Source: an uncultured Desulfuromonadales bacterium
GTDB taxonomy: Bacteria; Desulfobacterota; Desulfuromonadia; Desulfuromonadales; Geopsychrobacteraceae
Direction of reading: 5' to 3'
DNA length: 8,242 nucleotides
Assembly (NCBI GenBank): GCA_945788205.1
Contig: CALZLE010000328.1
Location: 1-8,242 of the forward strand
Below the pieces are notes generated by a model that saw nothing but the letters and a program-made list of their open reading frames with translations, was not told where the DNA came from and searched no databases. Shown here piece after piece: positions 1 through 6,997 of this stretch. Both the position numbers and the translations under genes were made by a program. Each line of letters begins with the position of its first letter. The first letter of the stretch is position 1.

Positions 1-885
1 CGGCTCTTGGTGGCATCGACCAAAGGGGAGATTGATCGTCTGACCAACTCCTGCCGGGTGGAAGCGACAATTCCAGAGGCCGTTTTGTTTGAACCGCTGG
101 TGGCAAAAATCGCCCAGCGCTTTGATCTGTCTGATGATGGTTGCAATATCAACGCGGCCTGTGCTTCTTCGACTATTGCGGTTGCGCGAGCAGCCGGACT
201 GATCGCTGCCGGTCAGGCGGAAGCCGTGCTCGTTTATGCTGCTGATCTGGTCAGTGAATTTGTCTTCTCCGGTTTTTCTGCACTACAGGCGCTGTCGGAT
301 GAACCCTGCCGGCCATTTGATCAACAACGAAAAGGGTTGAATCTGGGCGAGGCGGGCGTTGCACTGTTGCTGGTGAGTGAAGAGCGAGCTTGCTCCTGTG
401 GTGAGCAACCGCTGGCTTACGTTGCTGGTTGGGGTGCCGCCAACGATGCTCATCATGTTACCGCTCCGGCGCGCGATGGCAGTGGATTGATTCTCGCTTG
501 TCAGCAAGCTTTGGATAAAGCGAACATCAAAGCTGAACAGGTTGCTGCCATTAATGCTCACGGAACCGGGACAGTGTACAACGATGCGATGGAGCTGACT
601 GCCTTCAACCAGATCTTCGGAGCAAAGTTGCCACCGTTGCACGGCGTCAAGGGAAGCTTGGGGCATTGTCTGGGAGCTGCGGGCGGGGTTGAAATTGCCG
701 TCGGCTGCCGGTCATTGCAACAGCAGCAGATTCCCGGCACCGTTGGTTGTCAGCAACCGGAAGAAATGGGTCGAGGTCGCTTGAGTGCAGAGCCACAAAA
801 GATTTCCGGTGATTATCTGCTTTGCAGCAATTCCGGGTTTGGTGGCATCAACGGCGTTGTTATCCTGCAGGGGGCGAGCCGATGA
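1..885 (+). CDS. Beta-ketoacyl-ACP synthase (FabF/KAS II-like), 5' end missing
   Basis: Condensing enzyme that extends an ACP-bound acyl chain by two carbons (decarboxylative Claisen condensation, cytosolic). The frame is open from base 1, so the TTG at 7 is not a true start; about 110-120 N-terminal residues of a usual ~410-residue enzyme lie upstream. The catalytic triad of the thiolase-fold family is intact: the nucleophile in AACASS (Cys codon 160-162), the first His in NAHGTGT (559-561), and the lysine and second His of KGSLGHCLGAAGG (649-651 and 664-666). The C-terminus has the glycine-rich NSGFGGING motif. The STKGEID motif near the edge resembles ketosynthases of aryl polyene-type clusters. 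The stop overlaps the next start as ATGA, so it is translationally coupled to the short ketosynthase-like gene. Family is clear; the exact substrate cannot be told. Confidence 0.93.
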   Translation, partial: RLLVASTKGEIDRLTNSCRVEATIPEAVLFEPLVAKIAQRFDLSDDGCNINAACASSTIAVARAAGLIAAGQAEAVLVYAADLVSEFVFSGFSALQALSDEPCRPFDQQRKGLNLGEAGVALLLVSEERACSCGEQPLAYVAGWGAANDAHHVTAPARDGSGLILACQQALDKANIKAEQVAAINAHGTGTVYNDAMELTAFNQIFGAKLPPLHGVKGSLGHCLGAAGGVEIAVGCRSLQQQQIPGTVGCQQPEEMGRGRLSAEPQKISGDYLLCSNSGFGGINGVVILQGASR

Positions 886-1589
886 AAGCTTCGATTAACG
901 GCATCGGCTGGTTGACGGCTGCTGGTATGGGGCAAGGTCGGAGTGCGACGGAGCAACCCTTCTGCCCGGGCGATCTGGAAATTCCCAAGCGGAAGCAGGT
1001 GTTCGAAAAACCGGACATGCGTTTCGGACGGCTTGATGAGTTTTCCCGTATCGGACTGGCTGCGCTGGCCTTTTGTCTGCGCGATGCCGGAGCGGAAGCT
1101 TGGGATGAAAAACGTTCGATCGGCATTGTTGCTGCCAGTCGTTTTGGTTGCTTGCCGACCGATCTGGCTTATCTGCAGACCATGCTCCCTGATAAGGGGA
1201 AACTGGCGAGCCCGAATCTGTTTGCCTACACTTTGCCGAACTGTTTTCTCGGTGAAGCGGCGCTGCGTTTCGGTTTAACCGGGAACACACTGGTGCTCAA
1301 TCAAGCCGACCGCACCGGTTTGGCACCGCTGCGTTACGCACTAGAAGAACTGATCTGGAGTGAACAGCAGGGGGTGCTGGCCGGAGTTTGTGATCTTGCC
1401 GCCCCAGACGACTTGTCCGTGGAGCAGGAGTTTTTCGGTAGTCTGTTTTTGTTGTTGGGGAAAACGCCAGCCGTTGCAGTTTCCAGTTACGGTGAAATAG
1501 AATTGAGGGGCGACAAGGTTCTGTTCTCCGGAGCGGAGGTTAACGACCTGCCGTCACTGGTGAGCGCCTGTTTGGCGTCGAAAAAGTAG
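882..1589 (+). CDS. Short ketosynthase-like protein lacking the active-site Cys (chain-length-factor-like)
   Basis: 235 residues, resembling only the N-terminal half of a ketosynthase (the Ketoacyl-synt_2 kind found in aryl polyene clusters). ATG 882 is chosen because it overlaps the upstream stop as ATGA, has a G-rich stretch (869-874) before it, and begins MKASINGIGWLTAAG, a typical ketosynthase N-terminus. SPNLFAYTLPN (110-120), GEAALRFGLTG (124-134) and TGLAPLRYALEEL (145-157) align with ketosynthase blocks. At the nucleophile elbow the sequence reads NQADRTGL: Asp143 falls where Cys would be and Gln141 sits two residues before. The second-half HGTGT and GH motifs are absent. It therefore cannot condense by itself and is inferred to be a partner subunit or chain-length factor for the preceding ketosynthase. 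The alternative is a degenerate paralogue, which the intact frame and coupling make less likely. Confidence 0.8.
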   Translation: MKASINGIGWLTAAGMGQGRSATEQPFCPGDLEIPKRKQVFEKPDMRFGRLDEFSRIGLAALAFCLRDAGAEAWDEKRSIGIVAASRFGCLPTDLAYLQTMLPDKGKLASPNLFAYTLPNCFLGEAALRFGLTGNTLVLNQADRTGLAPLRYALEELIWSEQQGVLAGVCDLAAPDDLSVEQEFFGSLFLLLGKTPAVAVSSYGEIELRGDKVLFSGAEVNDLPSLVSACLASKK

Positions 1590-1595
1590 CTTAAT

Positions 1596-1620
1596 ACAGA
1601 GGATCCTCTCTGTTTGTTTT
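1596..1620 (+). terminator. Weak hairpin followed by a T-rich run, possible attenuator
   Basis: ACAGAG (1596-1601) pairs with CTCTGT (1608-1613) around a 6-base loop, followed by TTGTTTT. A competing perfect 12-base palindrome AGAGGATCCTCT lies at 1598-1609. The stem is short and not GC-rich, so full termination is doubtful. It sits between the ketosynthase-like pair and the radical SAM genes and could trim downstream expression. It may also be chance. Confidence 0.25.
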
Positions 1621-1626
1621 AAGGAG
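1621..1626 (+). promoter_or_regulatory. Ribosome binding site of radical SAM gene A
   Basis: AAGGAG lies 10 bases before ATG 1637. A second in-frame ATG at 1643 would have 16 bases of spacing, so 1637 is preferred. Confidence 0.7.
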
Positions 1627-1636
1627 TTTTTAGCGC

Positions 1637-2896
1637 ATGAAGATGGAACTAATTTATCCGCGATGGCCGAAATTGGATCGTCAAACCGAATTTCATTTGC
1701 CGCCGCATGGGCCAGTGGTCTTCGCTGCCGCGATGCCGGATGAAGTTGAAATCAACTTCACTGACGATAATCTGCAGACCATCGATTTTGATGCCGATTG
1801 TGATCTGGTCTCGATCTCGACGATGCTGACCTCGCAACTGCCCCGCGCGTTTGAGATTGCCGCGGAATTTCGTCAGCGTGGCAAAAAGGTGATGTTTGGT
1901 GGCATCTCAACCATGTTGCATGCCGATGAAGTGCAACAGCATGCCGACTCAGTATTTCTTGGCGAGGTTGAAGGGCGTTTTCAGCAGGTGCTGGACGATC
2001 TCGCCCGCGGCGAGCTGCAGCCGCGTTACGATTACATGCACAATCATCCCGATATCAGTCTGGTCGGTACCGCCAAGCGGGAAATCCTTGACCGAGAGCT
2101 GTACAATTATCGTGGTGTGCAGATGCTCGATCTGGTGCATGCCTCGCGTGGCTGCAAGTTCGATTGTTTTCCCTGCTGCACCGGTTTTCTTGGCGGCAAA
2201 GCGTTTCGCCCCCGGCCGATCGATAAAGTGATCGAGGAGATGGAGGCGATTCAGAACAATCGCCTGTTTATTGTCGATAATTCGCTGGCCCAGGATCGTC
2301 AGTGGCTGATCGATCTGTTTAAGGCGATGGCGCCGCTGAAAAAGAAGTGGGTTTCTCACCCGATTCTTGACGATGATGAGGTCCTCAAATTGGCGGCTGA
2401 CGCCGGTGCCTGGTACGTCTACCAGGCGGTCTTCGACACGTCTGATACTATCCGCAACCGGGTCAAACGTCTCAAAGATCATGGCATCGGCATTGAAGGA
2501 ACGATCATCCTCGGCACCGACGATCAGAGTGAGGATGACATCAAACGGCTGGTCGATTTCCTCCTGGAGATCGAACTGGATGTTGCCGAGTTCACCATTA
2601 TGACGCCGTTCCCCGAGTCACCGGTCCGTCGACAGCTGGAAAAAGAGGGGCGGATTTTGTCGAATGACTGGTCCAAATACACTGCGGACAAGGTGGTTTT
2701 TCAGCCGAAGCAGATGACCCCGGAGAAGCTGCAGGAAATGTACTATTACGCCTGGGATACTTTTAACGCTGACAGCGGTCATCAGTTGAAAATGGGCGAA
2801 TTGTTCAAGCAGGTGATCCGTAAAGAAATGGACGATGGCACCTACCATCGCTACAACCCGCGCAAGCGGCGGCTGTTCAAAAAGGCGGATGCATGA
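1637..2896 (+). CDS. B12-binding-type radical SAM protein A (divergent)
   Basis: 419 residues. Residues 1 to about 125 look like the Rossmann-like cobalamin-binding domain of class B radical SAM enzymes, with GGISTMLHADEV (88-99) and the GE.E-type FLGEVEGRF (107-115). No DxHxxG motif is seen, as is common in this superfamily. The radical SAM domain starts at RGCKFDCFPCC: Cys173, Cys177 and Cys180 form the CX3CX2C site for a [4Fe-4S] cluster that cleaves S-adenosylmethionine, with an additional adjacent Cys181. VDNSLAQD (213-220) corresponds to the usual VDDNF strand and TPFPESP (323-329) to the conserved C-terminal strand. The common GIES element is replaced by QAVFDTSD (263-270), making this the least standard of the three paralogues. 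The fold is roughly like the hopanoid methylase group, but no function is recognised. It is joined to the next gene by ATGA. Confidence 0.88.
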   Translation: MKMELIYPRWPKLDRQTEFHLPPHGPVVFAAAMPDEVEINFTDDNLQTIDFDADCDLVSISTMLTSQLPRAFEIAAEFRQRGKKVMFGGISTMLHADEVQQHADSVFLGEVEGRFQQVLDDLARGELQPRYDYMHNHPDISLVGTAKREILDRELYNYRGVQMLDLVHASRGCKFDCFPCCTGFLGGKAFRPRPIDKVIEEMEAIQNNRLFIVDNSLAQDRQWLIDLFKAMAPLKKKWVSHPILDDDEVLKLAADAGAWYVYQAVFDTSDTIRNRVKRLKDHGIGIEGTIILGTDDQSEDDIKRLVDFLLEIELDVAEFTIMTPFPESPVRRQLEKEGRILSNDWSKYTADKVVFQPKQMTPEKLQEMYYYAWDTFNADSGHQLKMGELFKQVIRKEMDDGTYHRYNPRKRRLFKKADA

Positions 2897-4239
2897 GTCG
2901 CGTTTTTCTCATCTCCAGCAACACCACCACCGACCCTTATCCGGTCTATCCGCTCGGGATGGCGGTGGTTGCCGGTGCCCTGAAATCAGCCGGGCATCAG
3001 GTGCAGCAGTACGACTGGTTGGCTCAGGGAGAGTCGCTGCCACCGTTACTGCAGGAGATTGAGACCTTCGCTCCCGACCTATTGTCGATTTCCTTGCGTA
3101 ATATCGATAACGTCGATTCCTTCAGTGGTGAGGATGGCTGGTACCTGCGCCGGGTCAAAGATTTCATCAGTGAGCTACGCAAAAATATCAAACTGCCGAT
3201 TGTCATCGGTGGACCGGCACTGACCATCATGCCGGAGGAGATCGCCGAATACCTTGCTGTTGATCACGCAATTATCGGCGAAGGGGAGTGTTCCCTGCCA
3301 CAATTGGCAGCCAGTCTGGAGGCTGGAGAAGCGGTGCCGCAGATTATCGGGCGGACCGAGCCGTTGCCCGGTGATAGTTTCAGTGCGCCGCTGTTCGATC
3401 CGCACCTGGTCGACTACTACCTGCAGCAGAGCGGCATGGTCAACCTGCAGACCAAACGGGGGTGCCCCTACCGTTGCAGCTACTGCTCTTATCCGCACCT
3501 CGAGGGGAATCGTTTTCGCGCCCGCAATCCACAGTTGGTGGTGGACGAGTTGGAGCAGCTGAAAAACGAGCACGGGGTCGAGCGGGTCTTTTTCACCGAT
3601 TCGGTGTTTAACGATCCACAGGGTGAGTACCTCAAGTTGTGTGAAGAGATACTGCGCCGCGACTTGAACATCCAGTGGTCGGCTTTTTTTCGGCCACAAG
3701 GCTTTGGTCGTGAAGAACTGGCGCTGATGAAGCGCGCTGGTCTCTACGCGCTTGAACTTGGAACCGATGCTGCTGCTGATCAAACTTTGGCGGGGATCGA
3801 TAAACAACTCTGCTTCGACGAGATCCTGACGGTGAATGAGGCCTGTCTCGAAGAGCGGTTGCCGGCGGCCCATTTTGTCATGTTCGGTGGCCCGGACGAA
3901 GATGAAAATTCACTGAATGAGGGCCTGCAGAATATGAGTCAGCTTGGTGCTTCGGTGGTTTTCGCTTTTTCCGGGATTCGCATCCATCCCGGTGCTCCGC
4001 TGCATCAGCGAGCGATTGCTGATGGTATCGTCAATGCAGAGACTTCACTGTTGAAACCGATCTATTATTTCTCGCCGAAGATTGATCGGCAGATGATGGA
4101 AGAACGGATTGAGGCAAGTTTTGCCAAACAGAAAAACCGGATTTTCCCACCGTCCGAGGGAATGAAACGGATGCAGGTGATGAAGGATTTCGGTTTTTCC
4201 GGGCTGATGTGGGATAAGCTTATCCGTTTCCCGAAATAG
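2893..4239 (+). CDS. B12-binding-type radical SAM protein B
   Basis: 448 residues. The N-terminal cobalamin-binding-type domain runs from residue 1 to about 140, with YPLGMAVVAGALKSAGH (19-35), GGPALTIMPEEI (106-117) and IIGEGE (127-132). The radical SAM core follows with RGCPYRCSYC: Cys191, Cys195 and Cys198 form CX3CX2C for the [4Fe-4S]/SAM cluster. FFTDSVFND (233-241) matches the acidic second-strand motif and LELGTD (287-292) stands at the GIES position. RIHPGAPL in the C-terminal part is the usual terminal strand. Proteins of this type have been linked by context to lipid biosynthesis; methylation or radical rearrangement of an acyl chain is inference. ATG 2893 overlaps the upstream stop as ATGA and has AAAGGCGG before it, so translation is coupled to gene A. 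It is followed by a repeat-bearing gap. Confidence 0.9.
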   Translation: MSRVFLISSNTTTDPYPVYPLGMAVVAGALKSAGHQVQQYDWLAQGESLPPLLQEIETFAPDLLSISLRNIDNVDSFSGEDGWYLRRVKDFISELRKNIKLPIVIGGPALTIMPEEIAEYLAVDHAIIGEGECSLPQLAASLEAGEAVPQIIGRTEPLPGDSFSAPLFDPHLVDYYLQQSGMVNLQTKRGCPYRCSYCSYPHLEGNRFRARNPQLVVDELEQLKNEHGVERVFFTDSVFNDPQGEYLKLCEEILRRDLNIQWSAFFRPQGFGREELALMKRAGLYALELGTDAAADQTLAGIDKQLCFDEILTVNEACLEERLPAAHFVMFGGPDEDENSLNEGLQNMSQLGASVVFAFSGIRIHPGAPLHQRAIADGIVNAETSLLKPIYYFSPKIDRQMMEERIEASFAKQKNRIFPPSEGMKRMQVMKDFGFSGLMWDKLIRFPK

Positions 4240-4251
4240 CGGGGGCTGTTT

Positions 4252-4348
4252 CCTTCTCCAGGGGGGAGAAGGTGGCTGAAGGCCGGATGGGGGGCTCTTA
4301 ATGGTTCGATCCCCCCTCACCCCAACCCTCTCCCTTAGGGAGAGGGAG
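4252..4348. repeat. Inverted pair of REP-like hairpin units (BIME-like)
   Basis: The 132-base gap 4240-4371 is nearly filled by two related palindromic units in opposite orientation. Unit 1: CCTTCTCC (4252-4259), loop AGGGG, GGAGAAGG (4265-4272), then a tail ending GGATGGGGGG (4285-4294). Unit 2, on the other strand: CCCTCTCCC (4326-4334), loop TTA, GGGAGAGGG (4338-4346), with a tail that reads GGGGTGAGGGGGG on the minus strand (mirrored at 4311-4323). The six G of tail 1 (4289-4294) can pair with the six C of tail 2 (4311-4316), leaving a 16-base spacer. The minus strand of unit 2 would translate as SLSLRERVGVRG, a peptide that recurs in spurious gene predictions of many proteobacteria. This fits a dispersed REP-type repeat. 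The transcript could fold here, affecting mRNA stability or read-through into radical SAM gene C. Confidence 0.75.
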
Positions 4349-4371
4349 TAAAAATACACAGGCTTTATAAC

Positions 4372-5823
4372 GTGAAGTTTCTGAACGAGAAAAATATTTT
4401 GCTGCTCCACCCGCTCGGCTATCAGGTCGAAGCGGCGGCTAACGATATCTCGCGTAAAGCGAATATTATGCCGCCTCTTGGTTTGGCCAGCATTGCCGCC
4501 TATGTCGATCGGGCCGGATTCAACAGCAGCATTCTCGATTGTTATGCCCACCCGGATGCTGACGGTAAACTGCTTGAGATCCTGCGCGACCAACGTCCGT
4601 CTCTGCTCGGCATCAGCTGTACGACCGCCAGTTTTCATGATTCGGTGCGGATGGCAGAACTGGCGAAAAGCGAGTTGCCAGAAATCCGTGTCGCTTTCGG
4701 TGGATCGCATGTTTCGGCGCTGAAAGAGAAGGTTCTGGAGTTCTCCCCGGTGATCGATTACGCCGTGATCGGCGAGGGGGAGCAGACCATGCTGGAGCTG
4801 GCGCAGCTGGCTGGCGCGGAACCGACTGAGGTTGGTGGCCTGGTCTGGCGGGCTGCAGACGATTCGCTGGTGAATAACGGTTATCGCAGCGATGCGCTGG
4901 TCCTTGATGATCTGCCGTTCCCGGCTTACGAGAAGTTAGAAGGTTACCCGGACGCTTACAAATTGCCGATCTTCAACTATCCGAAAGCGCCGAACAGCAG
5001 CTGCATTTCCAGTCGCGGTTGCCCCTACAGTTGCAGCTACTGCGATCGCAGCGTTTTTCAGCGGACCTTCCGGTACAACTCGGCCGATTATCTTTACCGG
5101 CATCTCGTCTATCTGAAAGAGCGATTCGGTATCCGGCATATCAATTTTTACGATGATCAGTTTACTTTTCATCGCGGTCGGGTTGAAGAGTTCTGCCAGA
5201 TGATGATCGATAAACCGCTCGGGATGACTTTCAACTGTGCAGTGCGTGCCGAGCATGTCGATAAAGAGCTGCTGACCTTGATGAAAGCGGCTGGCTGCTG
5301 GATGGTCAGTCTCGGGATTGAGAGTGGCGACGAACAGCTGTTGGCTCAGCATCGGCAGAATGCTGATCTCGACCTGCTCGCCGAGACGATCCGCACCATC
5401 AAATCCTGTGGTATTCGCACCAAGGGACTCCTGATGATGGGCTTGCCGGGCGAAACCGAAGACTCGATCCGCCGCAGCATGGAGTATGTCTATTCGCTGC
5501 CGATAGATGATTTCAACCTGGCCAAGTTCACGCCGTTTCCCGGCTCGCCGATTTACGAAAATATCCACGACCTCGGCAGTTTTGAGGAAGACTGGCCAAA
5601 GATGGACTGCATGCACTTCCAGTTTGTGCCGAAAGGGATGGAAAAGCAGCAGCTGGAAAAGCTGTTCATCCAGTTTTATAAGAAGCATTTCCAGCGCAAC
5701 CGGGTGTTACTCGGATATGTCAGCATGCTCTGGAAATCGCCCGATAGCTGGCTCCGCTTTATCGCCAGTGCCGGACAGTTTTTGCGTTTTGCTCTGAGTA
5801 ATAAGCGTTATGGCGACTCCTGA
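4372..5823 (+). CDS. B12-binding-type radical SAM protein C
   Basis: 483 residues, the most canonical of the three. N-terminal cobalamin-binding-type domain (about 8-150): ILLLHPLGY (9-17), MPPLGLASIAAYV (33-45), FGGSHVSAL (109-117), VIGEGEQTMLEL (132-143). Radical SAM domain: RGCPYSCSYC with Cys217, Cys221 and Cys224, FYDDQFTF (259-266), GIESG (315-319, SAM-contacting element), GLPGET (357-362) and FTPFPGSPIYENI (386-398). The C-terminal tail of about 85 residues ends in a mildly hydrophobic stretch. The start is taken as GTG 4372, just before the conserved N-terminal strand; no strong ribosome binding site is visible because the REP-like pair ends 23 bases upstream (only ACAGG near 4358-4362). 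TTG 4399 would cut into the first strand. Methylation or cyclisation of a lipid or polyketide intermediate is inference. It overlaps the glycosyltransferase by 14 bases. Confidence 0.91.
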   Translation: MKFLNEKNILLLHPLGYQVEAAANDISRKANIMPPLGLASIAAYVDRAGFNSSILDCYAHPDADGKLLEILRDQRPSLLGISCTTASFHDSVRMAELAKSELPEIRVAFGGSHVSALKEKVLEFSPVIDYAVIGEGEQTMLELAQLAGAEPTEVGGLVWRAADDSLVNNGYRSDALVLDDLPFPAYEKLEGYPDAYKLPIFNYPKAPNSSCISSRGCPYSCSYCDRSVFQRTFRYNSADYLYRHLVYLKERFGIRHINFYDDQFTFHRGRVEEFCQMMIDKPLGMTFNCAVRAEHVDKELLTLMKAAGCWMVSLGIESGDEQLLAQHRQNADLDLLAETIRTIKSCGIRTKGLLMMGLPGETEDSIRRSMEYVYSLPIDDFNLAKFTPFPGSPIYENIHDLGSFEEDWPKMDCMHFQFVPKGMEKQQLEKLFIQFYKKHFQRNRVLLGYVSMLWKSPDSWLRFIASAGQFLRFALSNKRYGDS

Positions 5824-6997
5824 ATTGGCACCAGAAATTCTGGTTGTCATCCCGGTCTACAACCACGCAGAAACCTTGCGGCAGGTTGTCGAAGAGGTGT
5901 TGCAACACCATGAGCGGGTGCTGGTGGTCGACGATGGCAGTTGTCATCCGGTGCGCGAGCTGATTGCCGATCTGCCGGTCGAACTTTTGCAGCATCTGCA
6001 GAACCGGGGCAAGGGCGCGGCATTGCTTTCGGCGGCCGAGTGGGCATTGCATCAGGGTTACAGTCACATGGTCTGTCTCGATGCCGATGGTCAGCATGCA
6101 GCGGCTGACCTGCCAGCTTTTTTCGCTGTGATCGATGAGCACCCGCAGGCGTTGATTGTCGGTCATCGGGATTTTGCGCAACAGAGTATCCCTGGCTCAT
6201 CGCGCTTCGGACGGCAGTTTTCCAATTTCTGGCTGCGCTTGCAGACTGGCAGCCGGTTGAAGGATAGCCAAAGTGGCTTTCGGGCGTATCCGCTGTTTGT
6301 GTTCGAAAAGCTCAATTTGTGGACCCGGCGCTATAATTTTGAGGTCGAAATACTGGTGCGCAGTGCTTGGGCTGGGGTAGAGTTGCGGGATGTCGATATC
6401 TCGGTTTATTATCCGCCGGGAGATGAGCGGATTTCACATTTTCGCGGCTTTATGGACAACTGGCGGTTGACGTTGCTCAACACCCATTTGACTTTACGTT
6501 CGATTGTCCCCTGGCCTCATCGGAAGATTTTCGATACAAGCGATGCCGGGCGGGTCAAAGCGTTATCGGTGATTCACCCGCTCCGCTCGATTCGGCAGTT
6601 GTTACAGGAAAATAGCTCGCCGGAATTGCTGGCGATAGCAGCTGGCGTCGGTGTGTTGCTCGGGACCTTGCCGCTGCTGTTTTGTCATACCATTGCCATC
6701 CTGTTTGTCTGCGGATTTTTCCGCCTCAACAAAGTAGCGGCGGTCAGCAGCAGTCAGCTTTGCATGCCACCGATTGTTCCGGCGCTCTGTATTGAGGTCG
6801 GTTACTTTCTCCGCACCGGCGGTTGGTTGACCGAGTTTTCGTTAGAGACCCTCGGTTACCAGGCGATGCAGCGGTTGTTCGAATGGTTTCTCGGCTCATT
6901 GTTGCTGGCCCCTCTGCTGGCGCTGCTGGTTGGCGGTTTAACTTTTGGTTTAGCAAAATTGGTGAAGAATAAAGATGCAGACGCCATCAGAGGATAA
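5810..6997 (+). CDS. Glycosyltransferase family 2 fused to DUF2062 membrane domain
   Basis: 395 residues. Residues about 9-225 are a GT-A fold family 2 glycosyltransferase resembling dolichyl/polyprenyl-phosphate mannose synthases: VVIPVYNHAETL (12-23), VLVVDDGS (37-44), NRGKGAALLSA (65-75), the metal-binding DAD of CLDADGQH (91-93), and DSQSGFRAYP (152-161). Residues about 257-385 match the DUF2062 layout: PLRSIRQLL, hydrophobic segment 273-303, then PPIVPALCIEVGYFLRTG (320-337) and a last membrane segment near 361-386. It is expected at the inner membrane, moving a sugar from an NDP- or polyprenyl-sugar to a lipid. Placed between the radical SAM genes and an acyltransferase, it suggests that the acyl product becomes part of a glycolipid. 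It starts inside the preceding gene (14-base overlap) and overlaps the next by 23 bases. Sugar and acceptor are unknown. Confidence 0.88.
   Translation: MATPELAPEILVVIPVYNHAETLRQVVEEVLQHHERVLVVDDGSCHPVRELIADLPVELLQHLQNRGKGAALLSAAEWALHQGYSHMVCLDADGQHAAADLPAFFAVIDEHPQALIVGHRDFAQQSIPGSSRFGRQFSNFWLRLQTGSRLKDSQSGFRAYPLFVFEKLNLWTRRYNFEVEILVRSAWAGVELRDVDISVYYPPGDERISHFRGFMDNWRLTLLNTHLTLRSIVPWPHRKIFDTSDAGRVKALSVIHPLRSIRQLLQENSSPELLAIAAGVGVLLGTLPLLFCHTIAILFVCGFFRLNKVAAVSSSQLCMPPIVPALCIEVGYFLRTGGWLTEFSLETLGYQAMQRLFEWFLGSLLLAPLLALLVGGLTFGLAKLVKNKDADAIRG

Noticed and set aside
7..9. TTG as the start of the first ketosynthase
   Set aside because: The frame is open to the window edge and the domain lacks its N-terminal part, so the gene begins upstream.
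822..881. Upstream extension of the short ketosynthase-like gene to 822
   Set aside because: It would overlap 60 bases of the ketosynthase end and add residues unlike a ketosynthase N-terminus; ATG 882 with ATGA coupling is the natural start.
1949..2482. 177-codon open frame on the minus strand
   Set aside because: Antisense to radical SAM gene A, without motifs.
3175..3873. 232-codon open frame on the minus strand
   Set aside because: Antisense to radical SAM gene B; composition looks like a reverse reading, with no motifs.
4326..4360. Second hairpin of the gap (GGGAGAGGG side) read as a Rho-independent terminator
   Set aside because: The stem is followed by AGTAAAAATAC rather than a T run on the plus strand, and the overall inverted pair fits a REP-type repeat better.
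4364..4371. TTTATAAC as a promoter -10 box
   Set aside because: It abuts the GTG start codon and has no convincing -35 element; it would leave almost no leader.
4045..4710. 221-codon open frame on the minus strand spanning the intergenic gap
   Set aside because: It runs through the end of gene B, the REP-like pair and the start of gene C. The SLSLRERVGVRG stretch is the known spurious translation of this repeat type.
4936..5688. 250-codon open frame on the minus strand
   Set aside because: Fully antisense to radical SAM gene C, which has clear motifs; no recognisable domain and no ribosome binding site. A shadow of codon bias.
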